The notes beneath the pieces are model-generated. The model was given only the letters and a program-made list of their open reading frames with translations, made no database searches and had not been told where the DNA came from. Source: Phellopilus nigrolimitatus (lineage: Eukaryota > Basidiomycota > Agaricomycetes > Hymenochaetales > Hymenochaetaceae). From it: 34,420 nt of DNA. The stretch lies in assembly GCA_021029095.1 (NCBI GenBank), contig JAJOHG010000275.1, positions 1-34,420 of the forward strand, read 5' to 3'. The position numbers and the translations under genes were made by a program. Below, in pieces: positions 11,546-21,190 of this stretch. Each line of letters starts with the position of its first letter. Position 1 is the stretch's first letter.

Positions 11546-13676
11546 ATGCATTTCTCTGAACAGGAAGACACAAACAGCGGCGGGGCCTCGACTGCGTGCT
11601 CCATAATTATCGGAAAAAAGACCGACAGCGAGCTCGGATATCCTACCCACCCCTCGCCGACTGGACTCGACGACACAGAGAAGCAGGTCCAGGACTTCAG
11701 CAAAGCAGCCGACCTCAACTCTGGGACGCGGCCAAATGCATTCCGAAAGCATATAATAATTCCCATTCTCTGTTCGGCTCAGTTCTTCGACATATTCAGC
11801 TCTTCTTCCTCTATCATCGCTCTTCCGGAGGTGTGTCCGCCTCTCCTGGCAGGACAGATACTCTCCCATGCTAATGCGCCCCTCAGATTGGTCAGGCCCT
11901 TAACTTCAGCGCCTCTGAGCTCCAGTGGGTCGTCGCGGCATACACGTTAACCTTCGCGTCCTTACAGCTTATCGGCGGACGCCTCTCGGACATCTACTAT
12001 CCCAAGCCTGTCTTCATCGCAGGCTGCACCATCGTTGGTGTATTTAGTATACTTTGCGCGGTCAGCGTGGACCCCATTATGCTTATCGTTTTCCGTGCCG
12101 TGCAGGGAATAGGTAAACGTCTTTCTCCGCCTTACTTTTCTCACAGAAGAGCCACTTGCACTAAATCAAAGTCTACAGGCGCGGCGTTCACTATCCCACC
12201 CGCGATCTCGCTCATTGTACAGACACGCCCCAACCCCACAGAGCAATCGCTAGCGCTCGCCGCGTTTGCTGCATTTGGGGCAATGGGAAACGCACTTGGC
12301 TTTGTTCTTGGTGGTATCCTTACCTCGCGTGTCGGCTGGAAGTGGGGTGCGTACTTACGTTCGTGCTTTGACATATCTATTTCAACTGACAAGAGCTCCT
12401 TTTCTAAATTTACTTAGTGTTTTATATCGTGGCGATTATGATCCTTCCGCTTGCTGCTCTGTCGGTCCTCATATTGCCTGGCTACGATGCAAAGGCGAAC
12501 ATGACAGATACTGGAAAAGAGCGCCGTCTTGACCTGCCTGGTGTGTGTGCTCTGACAGGTGGCCTTATTCTTTTTGTCTATGCTATTTCAGATGCGAGCA
12601 ATATCGGTTAGTACTTTAAAAAAATTGAAGCTAAATACTGATTCCAATGACTGCAACGTAAAGGTTGGGATAAACCGCAGATCATTGTCACCCTGATTCT
12701 CTCTATGCTCTTCATGCTCGTCTTTTTCCTCATCGAGCGAAAAGTGAACGATCCTGCCGTGCCCCCGAGTACCTGGTTCATACCGAATGTCATACCTCTG
12801 TTTATCTATTCACTCGGGTTCGTTCTGTTGTGTATTTTTGTCATGTCCTGGAAGAAGTTGCTTAACGTCTGATTTAATTAGCATATACTGGTTTCTGTAT
12901 GGCACAGAGCTACAGCTCGTCGAGATATTTCAGGTAAATTCTTTCTAGTAGTTGTGTACTTCCTTTCTACCAAAAGCTCTTTTTTCTAACAATATTTCTC
13001 TCTACTAGGACCTCTTTGGGTGGTCTGCACTCAAAGCTTCCGTGCATTTGTATCCCGATAGGTGTCGCAGGCGGAATCACTTCATACCTTTTCGGGACCT
13101 ATGGTCCGCGCTTCTCGCGTCGGATATCTCTTCCAGTTGGCCAGCTTCTTATGGGTGTAGGTTCTGTGCTTTTCGCGCTCGCGGATACCCCGGAGAAATA
13201 CTGGAGTCACGTCTTCCCCGGTATGGTAGTCGGAATGATTGGCATTGCAATTTCGTACGTCGGCGTAAACGTTGCGGTGATGGCAAGCGCTCGCAAGGGG
13301 GAAGAGGTATTTACTTACTGATTGCATTCGGGACTTCTAGGGCGAGGCTGATTTCTGTTTCAGGGTGTAGTGGGCGCTTTGGTGAACACGTCCTTTCAAC
13401 TGGGTGCTACCATTGGTTTAGCAGGTACGTTTATCGTCTCTCCTATCCAACCTGATCCATAGAGTAAACTTGAGAACACTAGTAATGACCTCGATCACGA
13501 TCGGCGTCAATGACCACTTGCCTGGCAACGCGGATGCTCTCGCACAATTCACTGGCTACAGGGACGCATTTTGGCTACTCGTCGGCATGCATGGCCTCTT
13601 GGCCATCGTTTCGCTTGTATTCGTGAAATAGATGTGAAGCTCGCCTTCCAGTTTGCTATATGTACTCTTAGATGTT
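11268..13676 (+). repeat. Tandem duplication unit B (MFS gene plus flanks)
   Basis: Direct-repeat partner of unit A at 8405-10790. Exon-intron structure is the same in both. It abuts the promoter of the TAPT1-family gene. Confidence 0.85.
11546..13631 (+). pseudogene. DHA2-like MFS transporter, copy B, single frameshift
   Basis: Same family as copy A. Start ATG 11546. The N-terminus is MHFSEQEDTNSGG; TM1 ends IIALPE, followed by SELQWVVAAYTLTF, GGRLSDIYY and DPIMLIVFRAVQGIG, intact where copy A is deleted. Further on are MGNALGFVLGGILTSRVG, LDLPGVCALTGGLILFVYA, STWFIPNVIPLF and IYWFLYGTELQLVEIFQ. The one lesion I find is an extra T in gtgcatttg (13047-13049): copy A has gtgcactg there and stays in phase (VHCIPIG), whereas copy B leaves the conserved frame, which otherwise continues as GITSYLFGTYGPRFSRR, GQLLMGVGSVLFALAD and TGYRDAFWLLVG to the stop at 13629-13631. 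The damage could be real or a sequencing/assembly error in a T run; if it is an error, this copy is a complete transporter gene. Confidence 0.7.
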
Positions 13677-14012
13677 ACCACTGCTTCGTTACATTTTTCA
13701 CGCTTTGACAAAGTTTCCATAGAACGTAGCGTAGTCACTGTGCATATGTATAATGTTTAACAAGTTCCACAATAATCAGCGAGCATGCCTCGTTGCCGAG
13801 GACGAGATTGAAGCTGAGCGCAAAACTCAAGCTTACCGAGACGCGACAAAACGCGCCGATCAAGTTTGCCTTCCACGTGCCAGCTGACGCGACGGCCTGC
13901 GCGGCGCGCGACTTAGAAACCACTATTACTCACGCTACCCATGGCGTGGACGGAACGTCCAACTACTTTGCTTTTCTAACAGCAAGTCTCATTCAGAAGA
14001 ATATCAGACCCT
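13632..14012. promoter_or_regulatory. Promoter region of the TAPT1-family gene
   Basis: About 380 bases after MFS copy B. The part at 13790-13870 carries several ACGCG/GACGCG words and partly resembles 10940-11015 behind copy A, so the duplication may extend into this promoter. No gene is seen. Confidence 0.45.
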
Positions 14013-16470
14013 ATGGCTATAACTGTCCACACCCGCCGCTCCCGACTCGGAAGACACGCATCCGCGTCCGCGAGTCTTCACACCCGCGCCGACCGTGAGG
14101 GCAAGTACAACGGCCTGCTTTCGCCTCCGCAGTCTAAAACGTCCAGGAGGCATTCTTTCGCCCCCGCGCATTCTGGGTCCGAACGCCGAACGAGCGGTGC
14201 CTCGTCCCATTCGCGTATCAGCGACGAGTCGGAGGAGGACTATGGCCTAGAGACACCGTGCGGTGTGAAGGAGGAGAGCAGGTCTTCATCTCCTGCGTTC
14301 TTGTCGAAGAGGGGTCAGTCTTCGAGCCCAATCAGATGCGACAACAAGCTCGACACCTTGGCGTACGCGTCGCTCCCATCCTCGCCCATCTCGGCAACTC
14401 CTGCGCCAGCGTCTCCACTGCCGACCGATAATCGACCTCAATTTCCCCGCAGCCAGTCTTACTATGTTCCTTTCTCCCTTTGGGACTACCTTCGAGAAGA
14501 GCTGCTTGCGACGGACTTTGACTCTCATCAAGAGCTAAAATGGGAAAGGGTCAGCAATTTTCTGAACGTCCCTTTAGCCATCGAGAAGGCAAGTGCCGTG
14601 TTCATTTCTATGCGCAACTAGTCGTCTAAATATTGACACAGATACTTGGCTTTGGCTTTATTCTGTGCTTTGACTCTTTTCTGCACACATTCACAATTCT
14701 GCCAATCCGTTGTGCCTTGGCTGTCTATCGTGTATTTGTTAATATCTTCACTAGAGCTTCACTTCCTCCATCACAGAAAGCCGACATCCTACGGGCGCTA
14801 CTTCTCCTGGTCTCTATTTTGATTCTGCTACCTCTGACTGATGCTAGCAAAATATATCATTCCATCCGCGGGCAAGAAACGATCAAGTTGTATGTGATCT
14901 TCAATGCATTGGAGGTTAGTCGCTGGATGACCCAATGAACTTGAAATCTCACAGAGAATTAGATTGCAGATCGCTTATTCACGTCTTTCGGTCAAGACAT
15001 CCTCGATTGTGTCTTCTCGCGGTCGACACTTCTACTATTATCGCGCCGGGCATCGGTCACGCCAAAGACTATTCGACCCTTCCTATTTTTCTTCATCGCT
15101 ACATTATACATAGGTGGGTGGACTTCCAATTTCCTACCCGTATATATATCCGAATTTTGATCTTTCTGTCAGTGGCACACACACTTGTCCTCGTTTATCA
15201 GCTCATAGCTTTAAATGTTGCTATTAACTCGTATGACCATGCTCTCCTCACCCTTCTGGTCTCAAACCAGTTTGTCGAGATCAAGGGCAGCGTTTTCAAG
15301 AAGTTTGAGAAGGACAACTTGTTCCAGATAACATGCGCAGGTCAGAGTTTTGGGGATTCTGCTCTCCCTTAAAACCATTTGCTGACTCACGGGCTTGTCT
15401 GCAGACATTGTGGAGCGTTTTACGATCTCGATCATGCTCTTTGCTGTTGGCTTCCGGAACTTGATTGAGATGTATGGCTCGGAATTTGACTTTACGGAGG
15501 GTGTCGTACTCCCGAAGAGTTTCGGTTGGTTTCGAGAGGGGCATGTAGTGTGGACCATTTTCTATGTAAGTGATAAAGGATTGCTTCATTCTTCTATACG
15601 AACTGAGTTTTGACTCTTGCATTAGCCAGTCTTGACCGTTCTCCTCTCCGAACAAATAGTCGATTGGCTGAAGCATGCGTTCATCACGAAGTTCAACCAC
15701 ATTCGGCCGTCAGTGTATGAGAGGTACATGGACGTCCTTTGTCTCGACCTTGCCAATGGAAGCGCCGTCGGTCGAAGAAGTGCGCGCAAGGTAAGTCTAG
15801 CTCACGTTCCTTCAGATTTGAGTAGCATATTTATTGCCGTGGACATTCAGCACTCATACGTAGACCAATCCCCCATCGTTGCGCGTCGCCTCGGCTTCCC
15901 AGCGCTGCCCCTCGCTGTCCTTGCCGCGCTAATAGGCTCGCAGTCCGTCGGTCTCGTGATCTCTACATACTCGCTCTCACCCGTCACTTTGTATGGGAAC
16001 ATAGTAGACAGGGCTAAATGGATCGCACTTGGGGTTATATTCTGGGTCTGGTAAGTAACGGTCTAGTTTATCGACTGCCCCAACGAGTTTGAACGTCCGT
16101 TCGCAGCTGTGTGGTAATCAAGATTATCATCGGCGTCAACTTGGTCAGCTTCGCGACGCGTCGGCGAGCGGGCATAAAAGCACGGGAAGAGGAAGACAAG
16201 ATCAACGATTTCGGGCGAGATCCCATTGGCGAAGGGAAGGATGAAAGAGTAAGTTCACTTTTCACTTGTATGACGTAGTGCATTTATACGTTTGCTGATG
16301 GAATACTTCAGAACTACAACCGTGATTTGAAGACTCTGCTTGATCACGAAGGTGACGATGCGACACGAATCCCGGACATTGGCGAGACGTCATCGACTGC
16401 AGATGGAAATAAGAAGCGGCCTAAATTAGAGGAGCTGACGCGGTTCACCATGGTCAAACGAATATGGTAG
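14013..16470 (+). CDS. TAPT1: TAPT1/Emp65 (DUF747) family ER membrane protein
   Basis: Family of multi-pass ER proteins (human TAPT1, yeast Emp65, which works with the SUN-like protein Slp1 in protecting folding-compromised proteins). ATG 14013 gives a long disordered Ser/Pro-rich N-terminus (RSSSPAF, SSPIRC), then the domain: VPFSLWDYLREELLATDFD, RVSNFLNVPLAIEK|ILGFGFILCFDSFLHTFTILP, LYVIFNALE|IADRLFTSFGQDILDCVFSR, AHTLVLVYQLIALNVAINSY, LLTLLVSNQFVEIKGSVFKK and YVDQSPIVARRLGFPALPL. These match the family core in order, with several hydrophobic segments. The C-terminal cytosolic tail is charged and ends LEELTRFTMVKRIW at 16470. About nine exons; the first intron (14589-14641) uses a GC donor. 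It runs away from the MFS pair and converges with the next gene. Confidence 0.9.
14589..14641 (+). other. GC-AG intron in the TAPT1-family gene
   Basis: Exon end gagaag, intron gcaagtgccgtg ... attgacacag, 53 nt. Phase 0 joining gives NVPLAIEK|ILGFGFILCF, contiguous across the family domain. The alternative GT four bases downstream (gtgccg) shifts frame; unspliced reading stops at 14621. Confidence 0.8.
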
Positions 16471-16817
16471 TTCACGAATTTTGATGGAGCACGCTCGAAG
16501 GTTAGAAGCATAATGTAAGTTTTCATACTGGGGGGGCATACAATCATAATTGGCATAATGTTAACTTTAGTTCTTCATAAATCATAACCGTCGAGTTTGT
16601 TAGCTCAGAAGGGAAAGGAGAGTTCCTGGTGTGGCATTTGTAAGGTGTCGCTTGAGCAGTTGGGTGGGAAGTCATCAAGAGAAAAAGAAAGTGGTGCTCC
16701 TTCGAAGAGGGCTGAAACTGACATATATGGAGTGGCAGAAAACGTGAGGAGAGTTATAGAAGAGGTGTCGCTGGAAATGCTTTAAGGCAGGTGAAATTTC
16801 ACTTCAGGATATGGTTT
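16471..16817. other. Convergent 3' spacer
   Basis: About 350 bases between the TAPT1-family stop and the stop of the minus-strand gene. A short plus-strand open frame at 16597-16785 has no recognisable features. Nothing else is seen. Confidence 0.4.
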
Positions 16818-17743
16818 TCATTGAGGCGGAAGAGGAGGTAGAGGTTTTTTGGAGGCGCGAGGCAATGCCACCTTCGATTCAGAACTCCAGATCTGACTTG
16901 AATTCTTTACTGTGAACGTAGGTGGATGGCCATAGATTGCGCTTCCCTTCGGGACCTTTCTGTCGAGCCAATTTATGGAAGTCTTTTGAAACTGCATGTT
17001 TGGATAAGCTCTGGGTGTCGGCATGGAAAATGACGCATTTGAGTCCCGGCGGCGGATTCCCGGCTTGACAGGCTGGCGAGCGGTATACTCCTCCCGACAC
17101 CGCACCACCTGGCCGGGCAGCGCAGGTGGTGTGGGGAACTGGTCCAAGTATTTCTCCAAGAAGAACGGGTCATCGGCCGAGTCGCGGTTCGCATGCAGGA
17201 GGAGGTCGGGCGTCGAGCCGCCCTGGAGGGGGCGTCGCGGGCGCGGTGTGTGGAGTCGGGAGAGCGCGTTGCTCGACGGTGCTTTCATGAGCATATGCGC
17301 TGGATGCTCAGGAAGTAAGTCCCTCGATTCGTCTTCCAACGCCTGGCGTGCTTTTGTGCGCTCGACCGATTCCTTGTCTATGAGGAGGACGAAGGGGACC
17401 TCCTTAGGGCCATACGGAGACGTGTACAGCTCCTCATCGTTTCTTGTCTCACTGGACCCTTTCTTTTTTCCCGACGACCTTTTCCTCATCAGCCCTAGCT
17501 GACGGAGTGCCTTGATGGCCCACGGTTTCTTCGGCTTTTTCTCGGGCGGCGTGTTAAATAGCTCGTCATATACGAACGTACAACAGGAGGTTGAAGCCGA
17601 AGAGCACGAGAGTTCGGAGCCCGTTCGGGAGGGATTGTTTCTTTTCAGGGGAAAGGGCCCGAAAACCGTTAATAATAGAGAAAATACCAGTGTAGGAGAT
17701 GGATTTACCGTTTGTGTAGTTTATTGGGATGCATAGAGGGCAT
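16818..17743 (-). CDS. Hypothetical basic, proline-rich protein
   Basis: I do not recognise this gene. Its main exon continues in frame upstream of 17489 through a segment reading CTFVYDELFNTPPEKKPKKP and ALRQLGLMRKRSS, so the start is further out. A plausible model starts at ATG 17743 (MPSMHPNKLHKR), removes an intron of about 64 nt (gtaaat ... gaaaag) and enters at NNPSRTGSELS. The protein then has a Lys-rich patch (RSSGKKKGS), PYGPKEVPFVLLIDKES, a stretch DDPFFLEKYLDQFPTPPALP, and an end KKPLPPLPPQ that resembles an SH3-type proline ligand. No signal peptide or membrane segment is seen once the intron is removed; if that intron is coding it would add a short hydrophobic stretch (LVFSLLLTVFGPFP). 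Composition suggests a mostly disordered protein. Function unknown. Confidence 0.5.
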
Positions 17744-18086
17744 GATCTAGGTGATGAAAGTGAAGGGGTAGCGTCAGAGCAGTGAGGGGACTATCTTATA
17801 TGCATTTTAAGACAGTGGCTTATTGGTTGCAGTGGCCAGGGTATTGTGGCTTTGGATATTGTTGCTACGAGGCCTCTCGCTTGGTACAGTAAAGTGAACC
17901 TCTTGTATTCTGTTCAGCCACAATTGCACCGCATTTGGAACATGCTTGGATCTTCTATCGGCTGCGGCGTGTTCCGTCGGATCATTATTGACCCGGGAGC
18001 CGGTACTGACGCAGTCCTCTTTCTTGTCCTAAACGCGCCTGCTTGCTTGCTTGCTTGTGGTCAGACCGCCTCCTCCACTCGTCGTT
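17744..18086. promoter_or_regulatory. Divergent promoter, hypothetical gene / YSH1
   Basis: About 340 bases between divergent starts. It contains a (cttg)4-like microsatellite at about 18040-18057, just upstream of the YSH1 ATG. No other recognisable element. Confidence 0.45.
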
Positions 18087-21000
18087 ATGCCAGACTACCC
18101 GACACTGAGCGTAACGCTTTTGGGCGCAGGGCAGGAGGTTGGCAGGTCGTGTTGCGTCCTGCAATATCGTGGCAAGACCCTCGTCTGCGATGCAGGCATC
18201 CATCCAGCGTACAACGGCATGGCTTCTCTCCCCTTCGTTGACGAGCTTGATTGGAGTACCGTAGACGCCATCCTCATTACTCAGTAAGCTTGATGCATGT
18301 ATTTAGCTCGGACTGTGTCTCAAATCTTCATCTAGTTTTCATCTTGATCATGCAGCATCTTTGACATATATTATGGAAAAGACAAATTTCAAGGATGGTT
18401 CGGGGAAAGTCTACATGACGCACCCTACGAAGGCCGTGTACAAATTTCTCATGCAGGACTTCGTGAGAATGAGGTGAGCTTTCTTCTGTATTTTACACAT
18501 TCTCAGCACTCATCGTCTACAGCTCAAATTCGGCAGACGCCCTCTTTACACCGTTGGATTTATCCATGTCACTCTCGGATATCATCCCTGTCTCTACACA
18601 CCAGCTGATCACTATCAGTCCTGGCCTTTCGTTCACGCCATATCATGCCGGACACGTCCTGGGGGCTTGTATGTTCCTGATTGACATCGCTGGTCTTAAA
18701 ATTCTTTACACAGGCGACTATTCGAGAGAAGAAGACCGTCACTTGGTCAAGGCTGAAATACCGCCTATAAGACCTGATGTACTCATCGTCGAAAGTACTT
18801 ATGGTGTTCAAGGCCACGAAAAACGGGACGAAAAGGAGCTGCGCTTCACCAGTCTTGTTCATTCGGTCATTCGTAGGGGTGGTCATGTATTGATGCCTGT
18901 TTTCGCGCTCGGACGTGCTCAGGAGCTTCTCCTCATCCTTGAGGAATACTGGAAGAAGCACCCGGACTTGCATAATGTACCGATATATTATGCGTCGAAT
19001 CTGGCCAGGAAATGTATGGCTATCTACCAGACGTATATCCATACAATGAACTCCAATATCCGCTCGAGATTTGCGAAAAGAGACAACCCTTTCGTTTTCA
19101 AGTGCGTGGTTTTGGTTTTCCGCTTTTTTTTTCTCTCTCTTCTGGATCTTATGGCGTTTCAGACATATATCAAACTTACCACAGGCTCGAGGCTGGGAGA
19201 AAAGGATCAGCGAGGGTCCGCCTTGCGTTGTGCTCGCGACTCCTGGTATGCTCCAAATGGGCCCAAGTCGCGAATTATTGGAACTTTGGGCGCCGGATCC
19301 TCGCAATGGTCTCATCATTACAGGTTACTCTGTGGAAGGCACATTAGCACGGGTGAGTTTGAGTTTGCGATCTCGACTCCAGATAAACTGTCGTCTTGGA
19401 CATCCAATGTACTTTCCGTCAATACAATTCCTTTTCCTCCTATCCCCGTGTGAACGGTTCTGAGCGTCCGACGTTCCAAAGTAGCCGGTCTGTGAATCTG
19501 AATTCCCGCTCATGATGTATTGACTAGGACATTGTCAACGAGCCTGAGGAGATCGCTGGCGTCAAGGGCAACACTATCCCGCGAAGGATTTCGGTCGATT
19601 ACATCTCGTTCAGCGCGCATGTTGACTACCCTCAGAATGCTGAATTCATCGACCTTGTCAAGGCACAGCACATCGTAAGTATATTGTTTCCGTCTCGGTC
19701 CAATGTCACTATTTGCTCATCGTCGTTTTGCATAGGTGCTGGTGCACGGCGAACAGATGGCAATGGGCCGCCTTCGCGGAGCATTGCAACAACGTTACAA
19801 AGACCGTGAGGAGGTCAAGATCCACACGCCTCGGAATCTCGAAACGCTGAAACTGACGTTCAGAGGAGAGCGTGTTGCGAAGGTGCGTTTTTATTCACAT
19901 TTCTATACCCAAAACTTAAATCCTCGATGTAGGCCATCGGGACCTTAGCGGCCAACCCTCCGAAACCCAATAGCATCCTTTCGGGTCTACTGGTCTCAAA
20001 GGACTATTCGTATACACTACTTGACCCGCGGGATTTGCGCGACTTTGCTGGCTTGTCAACGTGCATCGTGACCCAACGGCAAAAGATTGTGATTGGCGTC
20101 GGTTGGGAGCTCATCCGGTGGCATCTAGAGGGTATGTACGGGAAGGTCGAGGAGGGCCTTGATCAAAGCGGGGCGCCAACGATGAGGGTATGTTCTCTCT
20201 GTGTCTTTGTTACGATAATATTTATAAACCGAGTTTTTGGTCTGTGCTGTAGGTCATGAGTGCAATCGACGTCAAGCATACGCAAGAGCACGAGCTGACG
20301 TTGGAGTGGGAGTCGAGCGCCAGCAACGACATGATCGCCGACTCGTGTCTGGCATTGATTCTCGGGATCGACAAGAGTCCCGCTTCAGTGAAACGCGAGT
20401 CCATATCTCTCATTGTGAACTTCGGAAAAGCTGGACTCATACCCGTTGTTACTGTCCCCTTGCTCTTGGTGTTTCAGTGACCTCTCATAATCATAGCCAC
20501 GACCACGCGCACCCGCACGCTGATGTGCACGAGGACGAGCTCATTGTGCGCATACAGCGGCTCGCGATGTTCCTCGAGGCGCACTTTGGGGAGGTGGAGC
20601 TGCACATGCCCGAAAGCTCGCAGGACCCGATTTCAGGGAAAGACGGTGCGGTCGCGGACCCGCCGGGCTTACTCATTCAGCTTGACGAGGCGGGCGCGTT
20701 TATCAACCTCGTGACGATGGTGCGCTCCTCGTTGTAGACGTCAATAATACGGTACATTAACTTTTCTTTCTCCTTCGCAGACAGTTGAGAGCTCGAGTGA
20801 GTCGCTGAAGAAGCGCATCGAGGCCGTCCTCGACATGGCGCTGACGACGGTAAGCTCTCTGTCGGAGTCGTATACCTCCGACGTTCCGCTCGTCGTCGAA
20901 GTCGAAACATCCGAAAAAGTAAAAGCGGATGTCGCCGTTGATCCAACGCAAGCCGACGACTCTCCGGTAGCTAAGGAGGAACACAAAGCTGTATTCGACT

Positions 21001-21190
21001 CGAAGGTACGTTAGGGTCCGACTGAGCGCTGAAAAAAGGTGGAAATCTGACTCCTGAATTTGACTGATGGTTATTTGGACTATTTAAAAAGCTCCCAAAC
21101 GTTGATGAGGCGGCCGGCGGAGAAGGTCAGGAAAACGGACTTGACAGCGACGGCACAGAAGATGATGGCATTCTTCAGGTACACGGCTGA
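18087..21190 (+). CDS. YSH1: YSH1/CPSF73 pre-mRNA 3'-end processing endonuclease
   Basis: Metallo-beta-lactamase/beta-CASP nuclease that cuts pre-mRNA at the poly(A) site within the nuclear CPF/CPSF complex. ATG 18087 starts [21 protein letters not shown]. Zinc-site motif 2 is created by splicing: [20 protein letters not shown]. Then come [30 protein letters not shown] (motif 4 Asp), [17 protein letters not shown] (beta-CASP motif A), [51 protein letters not shown] (motif B His) and [17 protein letters not shown] (motif C His). All catalytic positions I know of are present, so it should be active. The C-terminal region includes a His-rich run ([11 protein letters not shown]) after a GC-AG intron (20395-20477). 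The last intron is taken as 21007-21091, giving an acidic end that finishes DDGILQVHG at 21190; retention gives a stop at 21013. About ten exons. Confidence 0.95.
20395..20477 (+). other. Probable GC-AG intron in YSH1
   Basis: Exon ...gcttcagtgaaac, intron gcgagtccatat ... ggtgtttcag, exon tgacctctcat. With the GC donor the protein reads [16 protein letters not shown], the arrangement I expect in this family. With GT donors tested by eye, the join to the only nearby acceptor gives an immediate TGA or a wrong frame. The exon end AAAC is not the usual AG, so this call is weaker than the other two GC introns. 83 nt. Confidence 0.6.

Noticed and set aside
8709..13631. The two MFS genes plus the reductase and secreted protein as a metabolic gene cluster
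   Set aside because: They are separated by TAPT1 and YSH1 housekeeping genes, no synthase or tailoring set is present, and the MFS genes are broken.
18569..19318. 249-codon minus-strand open frame opposite YSH1
   Set aside because: The plus strand encodes all conserved CPSF73 motifs here; the antisense frame has no recognisable domain.
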